Part shown: piece by piece, positions 21,162 to 32,510 of the stretch
Layout: every line of letters begins with the position of its first letter
Position numbering within the stretch: the first letter of the stretch is position 1
NCBI GenBank assembly: GCA_002049455.2
Contig: KV918802.1
Location: 248,001 to 312,000, forward strand
Origin: Porphyra umbilicalis
Lineage: Eukaryota > Rhodophyta > Bangiophyceae > Bangiales > Bangiaceae
Direction of reading: 5' to 3'
DNA length: 64,000 nt
The notes under the pieces: generated by a model
What the model was told of the DNA's origin: nothing
Seen by the model: only the letters and a program-made list of their open reading frames with translations
The model's database searches: none
Position numbers and translations under genes: made by a program

Positions 21162-23600
21162 GTCGAGCTCTATTGCGGCAGCTGCGGGCGAAAGCGGGAC
21201 GACAAGAACACCATCACTAAGGAGCGAGCTGTCTTGTACACGCGTCACCCCACTGCGCCAGCCATACAGGTACGGGTCTGTCGGGTTTTGGCTCGTGTGG
21301 GTGCCTGAGAGGTGTCAAGCTGGTTTTGCTTCGTGTTGAAGTCCACCGGCTTGCACCTTGTGCTCGTGTCGTGCTCGTGTTTCGTTCATCGCTGACTGTG
21401 TCGTTGGTCTGCTCCTTGTGCTCGCTGTTGCACGTCGTATGTTGCTGTTTGTGCAGTTGGTGGTTGGTCGCTGGGAGTGCAACCGGCCTCAGTGCAAGCG
21501 CATGGTTGAGTATGACGGCACCGCCGATGCGCTCTTCTCGATGAGGCGACGCGACAAGCAGAGGCGGTGGGTGCTCTTTACGCGCGCGCTGCTGGACAAG
21601 CTCTACTCCTTCATTATCACGGCAAGATCAACCTACACAGCTGCCACGCGAAGCTTGTCGTCGGACGTGCTGTCGTTCTCTTTGCGGCGGCAGGACCTGG
21701 TCAAGCTCGGGACGGCACCGCTCCAACCTTTCGTCATTCCCCCGGAGGCCGCCGTCGGTCCTTTGTGTGGCCCAAACCCGGACTTTATGGTCATTGACGG
21801 CCAGTCCCTGGGCTGCACGGATCCTGACGACGCCAATCCCCCGCGTCTTGACGAGGAAGTGCCGGTGCTCGACATTGCCACGTCAGCGCAGTGCATCGTG
21901 CAGTCGCCACCTTTGTGCGCCGCCATCACCAAGGTCCTCCGCTCCTCCAATGCGCTCACCGGCCCGCAGTCACTGCTCCTCGGCGCGTGGCACAACACAA
22001 TTGCCATTAACGACAGGGCGAGATTCGAGAAGGCCGCTGCACGGCTGTTCTTCCACTTCTTTCTGTACGGCGAGGAGGACGGCGGCGCCGTTAGCCGTGC
22101 TTGCGGCGCGACTGGTGCTGCGGGTGTGACAAAGAGCTGCAAGACTGCCAAGCCCGCTGCATCCACGAGCGGGACGGCCGATCCGCCGGCGCCGGTCACC
22201 AGCAGCCTCGAGTCGAAGCTGCGCACGGACGGCGACGGCAATCTGACACTCTGTGGAAAGGGCGCGCCCGCGAAGTTGCCGTCCGACTTGTGGCAGGACC
22301 GTGTTGGGATCTGCGCCCCTGCTCTCGATCGGTATCTCAGGCATGATGACGGGGCGTGGCTTCATGTGCGGCCCTCTCTGCAAGCCCTCTTGGGTGAGAC
22401 GGTGTCGGGGATGCTTCACGGTCATGGCGAGGGAGCTGCTCGGCTGCTGTCCAACTGCCTGCCTGCGTTTGCAACCGGCTCGGAAGTGGCGGGACGTCAC
22501 GGATGCAGTTGACAGCATCGGGTTTTTGACCAACCTCGTCAGCTGGTTCGCCGACGAGCTTGACGACGACAGTGACTTTCGTTACGCGCTTGCCTCGGTG
22601 CTGTTGAACGCTGTCGACATGGAGCTCGCCGTGGACAAGCTCTTTTCGGACGCCGACAACAAGAAGGAGACGCTGCAGCGCAGATGGGTGAATTCCTACT
22701 ACTGCAAAAAGTGGGGCGGCATGCCAACCCCCGCCGACTACAAGGCGTGGCGCCTCGCCAAGTACGGGGCTGCCGCCGCGAGCATGGAAGACCCGCTGGT
22801 GAGCTTCGAGTCGTTCCCGGGCCTCTTCCGGGTCCGCCCCAACGTGAGGGACTCGGATGCGCTCAAGCGTCGGGTCGCCTTCAAGGGCACGGACTGCCAC
22901 GCGGCGCATGTTGAGGGCGATGGCGACGCCTGCAACAAGGCCTTCTCTATCAAGTGCGGCTTGACGCAGGGCGTTTTCAACGTGGTTCTCCCGCGCGTCA
23001 TCACCCTCGGGTTTCGCCGCATGTTCCGTGCGGAGAGCGTTGGGGAGGCGCTATCAATTGTGCTCGAGAGGTTCCCCCGACTTCCCAAGGTGATTTTTGA
23101 CGAAGTCGCCTGCAAGTTGGACAAGAACGCCCTCTGCCATGTCCGCTCGATTTTGCGCAAGCATGGGGTCCGGTGCATCCTGGACCGGCCCCACTTGATC
23201 ACCCATAGTTGCTCTCCGATCTACACGCCTGACGAGAGCTTGGGCGCCACGGCCGGGGTGGCCACGCAGGCCGCCGAAAGTGTCCCATTCGATTGCCGTC
23301 GCCAACAGTACCAGCCTTGCTTACATGTCGCCGACCATCTACATGACGCACAAGGTCGTGCAGGTGGCCATGATGAACATCCGAAAGCTGCAGCGCCTCT
23401 CCTCCGCGAACACCACGGCGGAGAACGACCACGTCCTATTGGCGCCATTTTTCCACAGTCAGCTGGCGCGCCAATGCCAGCGGGGGTCGACCTGCTCGTG
23501 CCAGGCCTCCATCGAGGCCACCGGCAACCGCGAGACCGAGACGGCGCTGCCGGACAAGTTCGAGCCGGAAAGAGACCCAATTGCCTTCGACTTGCTTTCT
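21162..23600 (+). pseudogene. CxC-domain KDZ-family transposase (N-terminal part of a fusion with Ulp1)
   Basis: The exon at 21162-21269 holds a CxxC pair (LYCGSCGRK) and ends at a donor CAG|GTACGG. The acceptor TTTGTGCAG at 21456 opens the next exon with WECNRPQCKRMVEYDGTADA, completing a CxC-type cysteine cluster. PLCGPNPDFMVIDG (about 21763-21804) matches the conserved end of that module. Further on, RVAFKGTDCHA, LPKVIFDEVACKL (about 23083-23118), RCILDRPHLITHSCSPIY and QAAES have the layout of the RNase-H-fold KDZ (Kyakuja/Dileera/Zisupton) transposases. Two single-nucleotide frameshifts, near 22485-22500 and 23285, break the frame, so this copy is dead. The reading frame continues into a Ulp1-type protease. 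The family call is from motif memory, not a search. Confidence 0.7.
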
Positions 23601-24335
23601 GTTGTCAGTGTGGACGGCGAAGATGGAGATCAAGATCACCCTCTCGGCGACGCTCAAGCAGGCGACACGGGGGTGGCAGTCGATGGCGGTGTCCGTGGTG
23701 GCGTAGCAGGCGATGCTGGCGACGCTCCCGTTGGTAGCGGTTCAGCTCAGCCGCAGCCGCGTCTCCCAAACGTGACCATCAAGCCAATGAGCACGGCGCC
23801 CTTGCCGTACGAGCACGATTCGGGCGTGGACGGTTTGGTGGCTGGCCGACCGCCAGCGATGGTGGTCCGTGCTGTGAACAAGGCCAACATAGTGTTGACG
23901 GTGGCCGACTTCCGCGTGTTGGCGGGGGACAAGTGGCTGAACGATGCCGTGATGAACTCGCTCGTCGCGCTTATCAACCACCGCGCCGAGCAAGTGCGGT
24001 GCTGGTCAGCGGCCAACCCCGACACTGCCGTGTCTTCCAGTGACTTGGAGGCATTGATGCGCACTCCGCGCACCTTCATGCACAACAACTTCTTCTTTTC
24101 TCGGTTGCAAGAGCGGGCGGGCTGCTACGACTACGCCGGTGTACGCACACGGGGTTACAAGAGCGTGTTGGACATTGGCGCCATCGACGGCGTTCTCATC
24201 CCCGTCAACGTTGCGAACCTGCACTGGTTCCTCGTCGTGGTTGATATTCGGGAGCGCCAGTTTTTGTACTACGACTCCTATTGCGGTGACGGGGCGGCGT
24301 CGGTCCTGCACGTCTTGGACAGGGGCTTTCATGAA
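23601..24335 (+). pseudogene. Ulp1/SENP-type cysteine protease domain, N-terminal half
   Basis: This is in the same frame as the end of the KDZ transposase, after a Gly/Asp/Val-rich linker. The domain starts near VLTVADFRVLAGDKWLNDAV (about 23890-23950), the substrate-binding entry of C48 peptidases. It contains the catalytic His in NLHWFLVVVDI (about 24212-24244) and the Asp in YYDSYCGDG (about 24269-24295). The Gln and Cys of the active site are missing here and reappear at 26284-26319, beyond an insertion. In KDZ/Zisupton elements a SUMO-protease-like domain often accompanies the transposase. Confidence 0.75.
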
Positions 24336-24365
24336 TAAATGGCACTCTGATATACTGGATAGATA

Positions 24366-25305
24366 TACAGTGCATTCTCGTTATTGCTGATCCCCCAATT
24401 CTGTCCTCATCGCCCCGGAACGGTAGTGGAACGGCAATGAATGCAGATATCTCATTGGTCGAGCAGTCCGACAGCAGTGCATGTCCGGCCCGATCTTTAC
24501 AGAATGTGCCCGTACGGCCCCCAATCGCACAATCGACGCCTTCGTTTTTCTGCACTTTTCTGCGTATCTCCCAGAAAATCTCGATATCCCAACGATTGCG
24601 GGCCGGTTGCTCCCTTGACACGGAAGGGATCGGAAGAAAATCTCAAGAAAAAGAAGGATCTCGGTTCTGCACGGAAGTGGCGGTGGGAAAGCCAATAGGA
24701 CATCTCAGATTCGTGCTGAGCAGCTGTTAACCGCTGCGTTTAACCAATAGATGGCCAGTTCCACATGAACCGTACCGCCAGGAACCGTTCCTGGTCGATG
24801 AGGACAGAATTGGGGGATCAACAATATAACGTCCACGGATACAAGAGACTTCTGCGAAACAAAACCGAAGTTGACGTAGATCATATGCGCGATGGCTAAC
24901 GAATTGAGGCCCCAGATGCTGTTCAAAAGCCATGGCTTCTGGAGCGGACCGCCTCTGGCAGTTCCAAACTTGGTGGTGCGGGGCCCGGTGGTGTGGGACA
25001 GTTCGGCTTCATATCAGACAATGTGAGGACGGAGTGAGCCGACAGGTAACGGTCTCAGAATTCTGATCGAGAAAAGGCGCTGTGGCAGTGGGGGACGTTG
25101 CCAGATAATTATTTTTGATCGTGACAACGCCCTTCACGGTCCAATCGCACGCGACAAGACTGAAAAGAAGCCTCGAAATCCGAACCTCCGCAGCATAGTT
25201 CGAAGGCTTCAAATCTCTTCAGCGAATCGGATACAAGCGACTTTAAACTTCAATCTGGCAGATTTATGTGAATCAGGGTGGACGTTATAACGAGAATGCA
25301 CTGTA
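24366..25305. mobile_element. TA-target DNA element (Tc1/mariner/pogo-like), non-autonomous
   Basis: The ends are TACAGTGCATTCTCGTTA and, inverted, TAACGAGAATGCACTGTA. Allowing for the nested MITE, the inverted match extends to about 30 bp (...TATAACGTCCAC). The outermost TA is the presumed target duplication. The termini match the 134/135-bp MITEs at 6 kb, so those may be deletion derivatives of this family. It carries no transposase. Confidence 0.75.
24384..24824. mobile_element. 441-bp MITE with ~41-bp inverted repeats, copy 1, nested
   Basis: Both ends read TTGCTGATCCCCCAATT inwards (one mismatch at the right end, TTGTTGATCC) and go on to TCATCG..GGAACGGT. It is flanked by TA (24382-24383, 24825-24826). 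It sits inside the terminal inverted repeat of the element at 24366-25305. A second copy of exactly the same length is at 62754-63194. Confidence 0.85.
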
Positions 25306-26118
25306 CTCGGATATACTCATATTTAAAACGAGCGAGGCCGATTTTACATACTCTTATCTGAATGGTGCAGCCCATTTAATGGCTCCGAAGTGGATAAACG
25401 CAAGTCCAATGACTTAGCACTCGTGGGATGCAGGCATACAACTACCTCACAAGACGTCTCTTGAGAGGCGCTTCAGAACGCTCGAAGTCGGGACAATGAA
25501 CGCATGTATATGTTCGAGAAGTGCTGAACAGGAGTGAGCCAACTCAGGGCCAATCGTCGCTTGTGAAGACGTGTGTCGAGCGTGGCGAGACCCCTCTCGC
25601 GTCGCGCGCGGCGGCTCATGCGAGGCCCACAAACATCAGGACGAGTCTCAAAACTTGAGACTAACCGACATACAGTCTTTCTCCATTCTGTGACATCCTT
25701 TCTTGGGCACGGTTCCTGGTAACAGGACAGCTTTGCGGTACCGTGATGGCCGATCGAGCTGTCTTCTGTACGAAGACCCGAGGCTACTCTCGTGACACAA
25801 AGGGTGCCCAGCATTGCAGAAACACTGTACCAAGATGGATACCGCAGTCCATGCCCCTGGCCTAGCATTCACTGTCGCGAGGTATCTGCTGGCCATGATC
25901 TCGTGTGGGTCGCGTTCAGAACTTGCACCGCAACCCGCTCTGTGATATTTCTTGGCAGCGTACCTCGCAAGTATGACCTGTCGGACATACTTGTATAAGA
26001 ATCTGATTTATTCTGAATAGAATCCGTTCTCTTATTCCTATCCTTCTTTTCTCGTCTGCGGATACAAATCCTATTCATATTCAAGAAGTTGCGGCAAAAC
26101 TCTTATCCGATTCAAAAA

Positions 26119-26493
26119 ATGTTGGTGTTGAGAATATCCGAGTGGTTCGAAAATTGGCAGATTCATACGCCCCTGGTCGTGCACCGCTGGTCGCGTGACG
26201 AGGTTGCTGCTCGGCTGGGGGGCGACGTTGTCGATGGGTGGGAGATTGACGATTGGGCGGGTGTGATGGACGTGGGCTTGCCCCAGCAAAGTGATGGCGG
26301 GAGCTGTGGTGTGTTTGTAATGGCTGCTGCCGACTGCTTTGCGCTGGGTGCACCGCTAAGCCTTGCGCAAGCTGACATGTCTGTACTGCGACAGCGTATT
26401 GGTGTTGCTCTTTACGTTGACAGCTTGACCGCGGCCGATGCGTGCGCCCGCGTCCCTGTTGTTGCGTTGGCCGATGCAGCCGTAGAGGAGTAG
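26119..26493 (+). pseudogene. Ulp1-type cysteine protease domain, C-terminal half
   Basis: The frame resumes with RISEWFENWQIHTPLVVHRW and includes VGLPQQSDGGSCGVFVMAA (about 26275-26325). This is the oxyanion Gln and nucleophilic Cys block of C48 proteases, with the usual D-G-x-x-C-G spacing. It ends at a TAG after a C-terminal helix-like region. Together with 23601-24335 all four catalytic residues of the family are present, but in two pieces. Confidence 0.75.
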
Positions 26494-28000
26494 GGGGCGC
26501 AGATGCTTGTGTGGGTGGCGGGCTTGGGTGGCTAGAATCTGATTGACTGCAGTGTGGCGCGCGGGTACAGTCAATATACACTGTCCCTCCCTATCAGCTC
26601 TATCTGTCTGGCCCTGCGTGTCCGCTCCAACATGAGTTCGGTGCGCTCGTACGCAAACAGCAGAGACGTCCTGTTTTCTTTGATACAGTGGCCTGGTGTA
26701 CCGAGCGGGCAGCTAACCGTATCCGTTCCGCTGCCAATAATCAGGCGCCAGTCGGACAGCGTGGGTGACACTTGGGGTGCCGCCAGGACAGTGATGGGCA
26801 GAGCGCGCGACGGGACTGTGCGCCGTCACTGAAAACGAAAGAGCGCCAGGTGGGCAGCTACTGGGTCAGCCCCGACCGCGAAAAGGGACGGGAGGGAGCT
26901 CGGCCAGTTGTGGCAGGCTAGTTCAGCGTGCGTTGCTCTGCCCATCTCTTCGATCTCTGCAGCCGGTGGGCCATGCGCGTAAGGCGATAGAGCGTGGGAC
27001 CCCAGATTGGAATCCGGGGCGACAGGTAACCAGACAGATGGAGCTTCGGCTCCACTGGGAACCATCAGCAGTGTCGCCATATCACAGGTGACGAACTGCC
27101 CGTCAACGAAGGACAGTCTCGACGAGGCTAGGTCTCCCTGATTCCAGTGACCGCCCACAGCCCGCCACCACGCTGGAAACTTGACAGGTCTATATCTTGG
27201 ACGGGGGACTTCGGGTATGTTGGCAGATTTCCGAGGGATCTGCTCCCGGATGATCGCCCATCGACGCCCCCACTGTGTACGAGGCATGGGCTGGTATGGG
27301 TAGAACGCCTGGGTGGCCGGAGTGTGGAGCGTCAGAATCATCGTTATGAAACCAGGACCTACTATTGCTTTTCATAGCTTCCTTCTTTCTGACCATGCGT
27401 GTTTACTGCTGCACGCGGGCGGTCCGCTCCTTTGACAAAGCTAAGGTACTGTTTGTGTACTTTTGCATGATTGCGGCATTGGGTGTGGTGAGATCAGCGG
27501 TTGCCGGCGCGGGCGGCGAGACAATGAGCAGCCACCGAAAAGAAACCAGCGTCAGTCGGGCAGGTCCTGAGTCCGCTCCAATACCGGAGTGAAGCGGGTA
27601 GGAACGCGGCCACTGGTGGTGGACTAGTGCGGCTGAGCGGGCCGGCTGGTGGAGACTGCAGGGGCCGGCGCGACAACAGGTCGCACGCGGGGCACCACCT
27701 CGGTGAGAGGCGGCACATATATAGGAAACAGGAGCCTCCCGTGCCGTGGAGCCTGGAATCGGCTGCTGCGAAGCCTGCATCGCCCGTATCGATACACGTA
27801 CGGGGGTCTAACCCTAGGTCACTAGGTCACAAACCCATATCCCTATCCGTTTTTGGATCGGCCCAGTAGAATCGGAAAAGAAAGACTGTCTCTTTCTGAA
27901 CAATATCGCACCCACAACGAAACGAACCAGAGCAGACAGCTGTTGGAACGTCATGCTCAACGCCGCTGTAAGCGCTGCTGCTGTAAAAAGCAAAGTTCAA
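26494..28000. other. No recognised gene
   Basis: A 171-codon minus-strand ORF (27341-26826) has a mixed, protein-like composition (RWAIIREQIPRKSANIPEVP) but no family I know. It could be a fragment of a transposon protein. The rest is unique sequence without visible repeats. Confidence 0.3.
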
Positions 28001-28004
28001 GAAA

Positions 28005-28110
28005 CCAGGTATTGACAGGGCTCGAACCCCCGACTCCCGGACGCGACCCGAAGGTCACGCCCAATGAAAAACCCTTACTTCCCCTTAGCCTACCCATGCG
28101 ACTTCCTCGC
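28005..28110 (-). repeat. tRNA-like sequence, possibly a SINE head
   Basis: On the minus strand GGGTTCGAGCCC (about 28023-28034) fits a Pol III B box / T-arm. A weaker A-box-like TAGGCTAAGGGG lies upstream at about 28084-28095. The acceptor strand next to the T-arm has no partner at the 5' side, so this is not a complete tRNA gene. Confidence 0.3.
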
Positions 28111-28194
28111 GGTTTGGTGACCGCTGGTGCATTCGACATTTGTACCCGTGCGATTTTGAGTGAAAGTTTTGCGATTTCACATTTTTTTTCTTGC

Positions 28195-28480
28195 GCTTCA
28201 GATGCTTTGATTTGCATGGGCTTTGCTTTGATCCCTGATGCTTTGATTTGGTGAGCGTTTTGATTTTGAGTGTGGGCGGGCGCGTGCGCGGGCGAGCTGC
28301 TTGGGCTGCGTGGTGGGCTTGAGTGCTCCGACTTGGACTACTTGAGGAGTGCCCTTGATGGGAAGTGGGGCGCTTTGGAGTGATAACCAACAAAGCACGT
28401 TCGCACTCATACACACAAGCTCAAACCACTCAACCACTTCACCGTGGTCCCTCATCCCCTATCCTCACTGCGTTTTAACA
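28195..28480 (+). mobile_element. Diverged partial copia LTR
   Basis: It aligns in order with the right two thirds of the copia LTR (49696-50113): CTTTGATTTGGTGAG, then a GTGTGGGCG stretch, AACCAACAAAGCACG, CTCAACCACTTCACCGTGGT, and an end in TAACA. Identity is much lower than between the two LTRs of the copia element. No left end and no internal region were found, so it is a decayed fragment or solo LTR. Confidence 0.65.
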
Positions 28481-29480
28481 ACAGCACCTCCAGGGCCCTC
28501 ACAGCGCGTTGAAAAGATCTGAAAGTGGGCGATATGCCTCATGGATATCACGGGCTGTAGAATATCCAGCGAGTTCCTCCGACCCGGACGATATGAGTGA
28601 AATGACCAATTCCTGACGAGGTAATAGGTTGGGCGGCATTCCTGTCTCCGCGGACCGATGCGGTATACGGGGCAGGTTGTCCACCTCGTGTCGGGGCCTG
28701 ACCTAGTCAGCTGTTCAAAATACAGGAAAAGCTATCTCCTGGGAACAAAGTGGACCGTCCTAAAAGTATTCTCTCAGGGAAATGAAAGTCTAAGTCGAAC
28801 TGGTATTTCAAAATTGTCAGACGAAACCCAGCGGAAGGCGCTTCATGTTCGTGGGCGGATCGGCCTTTGATGTTCGCACCTTTGCAGATGACGCTTGGCA
28901 CTACTGTCATCCCATTTTTGACTGCGCCATCATTTTCTTGTGCATCCTGCAAGAACGGTTCTAAATGGGTGTCTGATTCGATGTTTGTCCGAAGTGTTGT
29001 TGGTTGTGCTCAGGAAAATATGTCCATCTAGATACGGTAGCCCCCTTCGCCACCACTGTGCGGCCCAATGCTCCCCGATCACCCGCCCAGATCGGGCCGC
29101 GTGCGCGCCCGATCAACCGCACCGTCGGGCAGCTGGCAGCCGCATTTTTCCGAGTACGCTGACCTCTGCAGGCGTACTGGTCCATCTTGGGCACCGGCTT
29201 CGCCCCGTGCTGTTCGGTGGCACTTGTGTGTGCTTGAGGAGCATAGTGGCGCTTTTCGTTTCGCTGGTTGCGTTCGCGCCTTGTAGGTGCTTCCCCCTAC
29301 TCCCCACTCCCCCTCCCACACACGCTAGCGTGTTTGTCCTTATCGTCCCCTCCCGCTCTGCCGTCAGGCATTTCCCGCCCCTGGTCCTGCTCTACCCGGC
29401 CGTGGTCGTCTATTTTGGGTCGTGGGGTAGCAAGAGTCGACGGGCGGTACCGGTCTTCTTCCGCCTGTTATCTGGTGGAG
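28481..29480. other. No recognised gene; CT-rich tract before the helicase gene
   Basis: A pyrimidine-rich stretch (about 29284-29350, CCCCCTACTCCCCACTCCCC) precedes the helicase-encoding frame and resembles the CT tract ahead of the gene at 14128. Promoter function is a guess. Confidence 0.3.
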
Positions 29481-32255
29481 ATGCCACCTACTCCTGGAGC
29501 GGTGGGCTCTCGTTTGGTGCTTGCGGTCATCACGCCCCTGACCTCCATCCTCCTCCGGGCCTCCGATGACGGCAGCATTGCCCAGCAGCTGCTTTCCCTG
29601 GAGCGAGGTAGCGTCCTTGCCTGCTGCTCCTTTTCTTCATCCGAGCCGGCCATGTGTTGGCTAACGGACCCTGCCGCGATTGCTGCTGTGATGAGTGGCA
29701 TGGCCGGCGGGCCATCCCGTCCTCGCTCGCCAGGACGGGGCTCCTCGGTCTGGCTCGTTGTGGTCGGCCGGGGTACACGCGCTTGCTTCGAGATGGATAC
29801 TTCGGGTGTTGGCGGAGCGGTGCAGATGCTACAAGCGTCGGCGTCTTCTTTTTGTGTTGCTGCCCGCTTCGCCTCCGCCCCTGACGCCTACATGTGGTTG
29901 GCCAGCGACGCTCCTGTGACGTTGCTTGAGCTGCTTGGGAAAACTACGGCCCCGTTTGCACCTGCCGCCATGCAGCCGTCACGACCGGAACCCACGCACC
30001 CATCACGGATCGAGTCGCCGCTGGCTTCAGCACGGTCGCCCGCTGCGTGGTCGAGTGTGGCTGCTCCGGTTGCATCGTCCTCGTCGACCCGAGCGCGGTT
30101 CGACGAGATTTCGTCGTCATTGTCGAGAACGCCGGGCCGGCCGGTCACATCAACGATGCAGTTCAAGGGCTCCCACGGCTCGCTTGACGTGCGCTCCGAC
30201 CGGATGCCACCAACAACCGGTGCGGCCTCTGGGGCTGTCGGCGGACGCGGTCCAAATCGTGGGCCTGGTCGACAGGGTGGCTCCATGGCGTCGGGGTCAA
30301 GGCCGCAACCGCCTGACCGGGCACCACCCGGGAGCAGCGCTCCATTCTCTGGGCGTTGCGGGTCTGGTCATCACTCGCACGACTCGGGTACGCGGCACGG
30401 TAGCAGTAGCTGCTCGCGCGGCTCGACGGTGGATGCGATGCCGCGGTCAGTCCATGTTGGCGTTAAGCGCTCGCGTGTGTGCGACGCAGAGGACGGGCCA
30501 GCTGCTTCTCTTAACCCTGCAAATGCTAGCCCTGATGGGTGTCAGCTCATGTTTACCTTTGGAAGCATCCAGAAGATGGTAGCGGACTCCGCTGCGTCGC
30601 GGGAGAACGTGAACATGGAGGAGGCGCTCCGTCGCGGCGCCGTCATCGCGGCTCAGCGTCGTGCGACAGCCAAGGACCCTGACGCGGCCGCTCTCTGCTC
30701 TCAACTTGTCGTTTCGTAGCATGGGTACGATGCACGCCTTGGCGGTGGCGGCGGCGGCGCTGCAGTTGCAGGTGCGCACCGGCTGGTACGCGACGTGGCA
30801 GGAACAAGTGCCAACCCCGTCGGCAGCGACGGTCCACCGCACAAGGGCCCCCTCTCTCGGTAAGCGGCGGAGCAGTCCTGGACGGCAGTCTATGGGAGGT
30901 TATGTAAGCGCGCGCACAGCACGTTCGTCACTGGTGGACCCGGCGTCGGCAAGTCGTCCTTCCTGCGGGCCTTCTCGTGCTTTTTGCGTAGTCGGACGAT
31001 CGGCGACAGGGCGGTAGTGACTGTCGCTCCTACAGGAAGCGACGCCAAGACGGCCAAGGGCGTCGCTTACCACTCCTGTTTCGGGTTTGTAAAGGACGAC
31101 AAGATGATGTGCTCCGACGGTCTTCAAGAAGCTGCTCGTCTTCTGGCGCTGGACCGGTGGGCGCCCATCGCCCGCCGACTGGCCAAGGTTCAGGTCCTCC
31201 GGATCGACGACATCTCGATGGTGTCGGCGGAAAACATGGACGTGATGTACCAGCTACTGCGGCAGTCGCGCCCGGCCAGCGCGGCGCCGGTCGTGTTGTA
31301 CGCGTTTGGAGATTTCTTGCAGCTGTGCCCCCCGTTCGGCAAGATGGCGTTCACCGCGTCGTGCTGGACGACCGTGTTTGGGGCGGCGTTCCTGGAGCTG
31401 ACCCACGTGCATCGTCACGGCCAGCCGGAATTCGTCGCCGCTCTTCACGACGCGCGACTTGGACGGTGTACCGCAGCTGTGCAAGCGCTCATGGACGAGT
31501 GGACGGTCTCCGATGAGGCAAACGAGGCGCTCGAGTGTGAGGTGTTGCACCTCATGCCTCCACACAAAGACGTTGTCGCTCACTTCGCGACGTGTTTGAG
31601 GCGGTTGTGCCCGGACAAGCGGCTTCCCGACTTGATTGCCGTGGACCGTGTGAAGGAGGATCACAATCGCGACCGCACGGTGCGTGTTCCCAACTTGGAT
31701 GCCATCTCCTCGGACACCATCGCCGCAGCTTTGATTGATTGTGTGGCTCCCCCGCGAGTGCCCCACTGTCGTGGCGCCTGCGTGATGCTCATCTCCAACT
31801 AGTTACTGGCACTTGATCTCTTTCACGGGAGCATTGGCAACCTGGTTGACTATGAGGAGAACGGCGACCGGGTCGTGCACTTTGCCGACCATCAGGTTAT
31901 GGCGACTACGCGCCGCGGCGTCTAGGGGGTGCGGGATGCTGGTGCCGACTGGGTCGAGGTGCTTTGTCCTCCTGTTGAGTTTGAGTCGCGCATTTTGTCT
32001 TGCTCTGGTGCCGTTGCTGTGCGTTTTCAGGTTCCTTTTGTGCTTGGCTGGGGAATCACTGTGCACCGCTCGCAGAGCTTGACTTTGTCAGAGGCCGTAC
32101 TGGACGTGGGGCAGGCTTTCGGGGCGGGTATGGTCTTGGCCGCCATGAGTCGGGGGCCCGACAAGAGGCGCATGCATGTGCGCTCCTTTTGTTGGAGCCT
32201 CTTAGTTGCTAACCGTGATGTGCTGCAGCTGTACCGTGCTAGCTCACGTTTGTAG
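29481..32255 (+). pseudogene. PIF1-family DNA helicase with a long N-terminal region
   Basis: One frame from an ATG at 29481 runs to a stop at 32253-32255, crossed by in-frame stops near 30719, 30861, 31802 and 31923. The first ~440 codons are Ser/Pro/Ala-rich and unrecognised. The C-terminal half has the PIF1 helicase set: Walker A GGPGVGKS (30933-30956), a Walker B variant RIDDISMV (about 31200), GDFLQLCPPFGK (about 31309), HRHGQPEFVAALHDARLG, and the last motif GITVHRSQSLTLSEAVLDVG (about 32056-32115). PIF1 helicases unwind DNA 5' to 3' and are often captured by large transposons. The position after the KDZ-Ulp1 gene on the same strand suggests one element, but this is inference. Confidence 0.8.
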
Positions 32256-32510
32256 CTATTTTTCAAACGAGTGATGCCGTTGTTCCTTTCCTGCCGCCCC
32301 CAAGCCTCTGCCAGTCTCGCTTCCAAGACTGCATACGTCCCTCTGGCCACCACCGGTCCAAGATGCGTGGGCTCGGACCGCCGTCAGTCAGCCGGTAGTA
32401 GCCTTATCAACGTCCATCCGAAAATGTTCCCTATCAGCAACGAGCCACAGGGCTCTGGTCAACAAACGGAACCAAGGTAGGGCAATAAAATAGTACAGTT
32501 TACTTCATGC
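32256..32510. other. Gap between convergent genes
   Basis: The helicase frame (plus) and the next gene (minus) converge here. An AATAAA at about 32484 could be a polyadenylation signal for the plus-strand gene. Confidence 0.35.

Larger units (their letters stand above)
24336..26118. mobile_element. 1.8-kb insertion splitting the Ulp1 domain
   Basis: AT-richer than its surroundings, this stretch separates the His/Asp half of the protease from the Gln/Cys half. It contains a 940-bp TA-target element with a MITE nested in it. The remainder (25306 to about 26118) has no recognisable coding sequence and no clear terminal repeats. Exact borders are uncertain by some tens of bases. Confidence 0.5.

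Noticed and set aside
28005-28110. Complete tRNA gene
   Set aside because: A B-box is present, but no acceptor-stem partner and no convincing anticodon arm.
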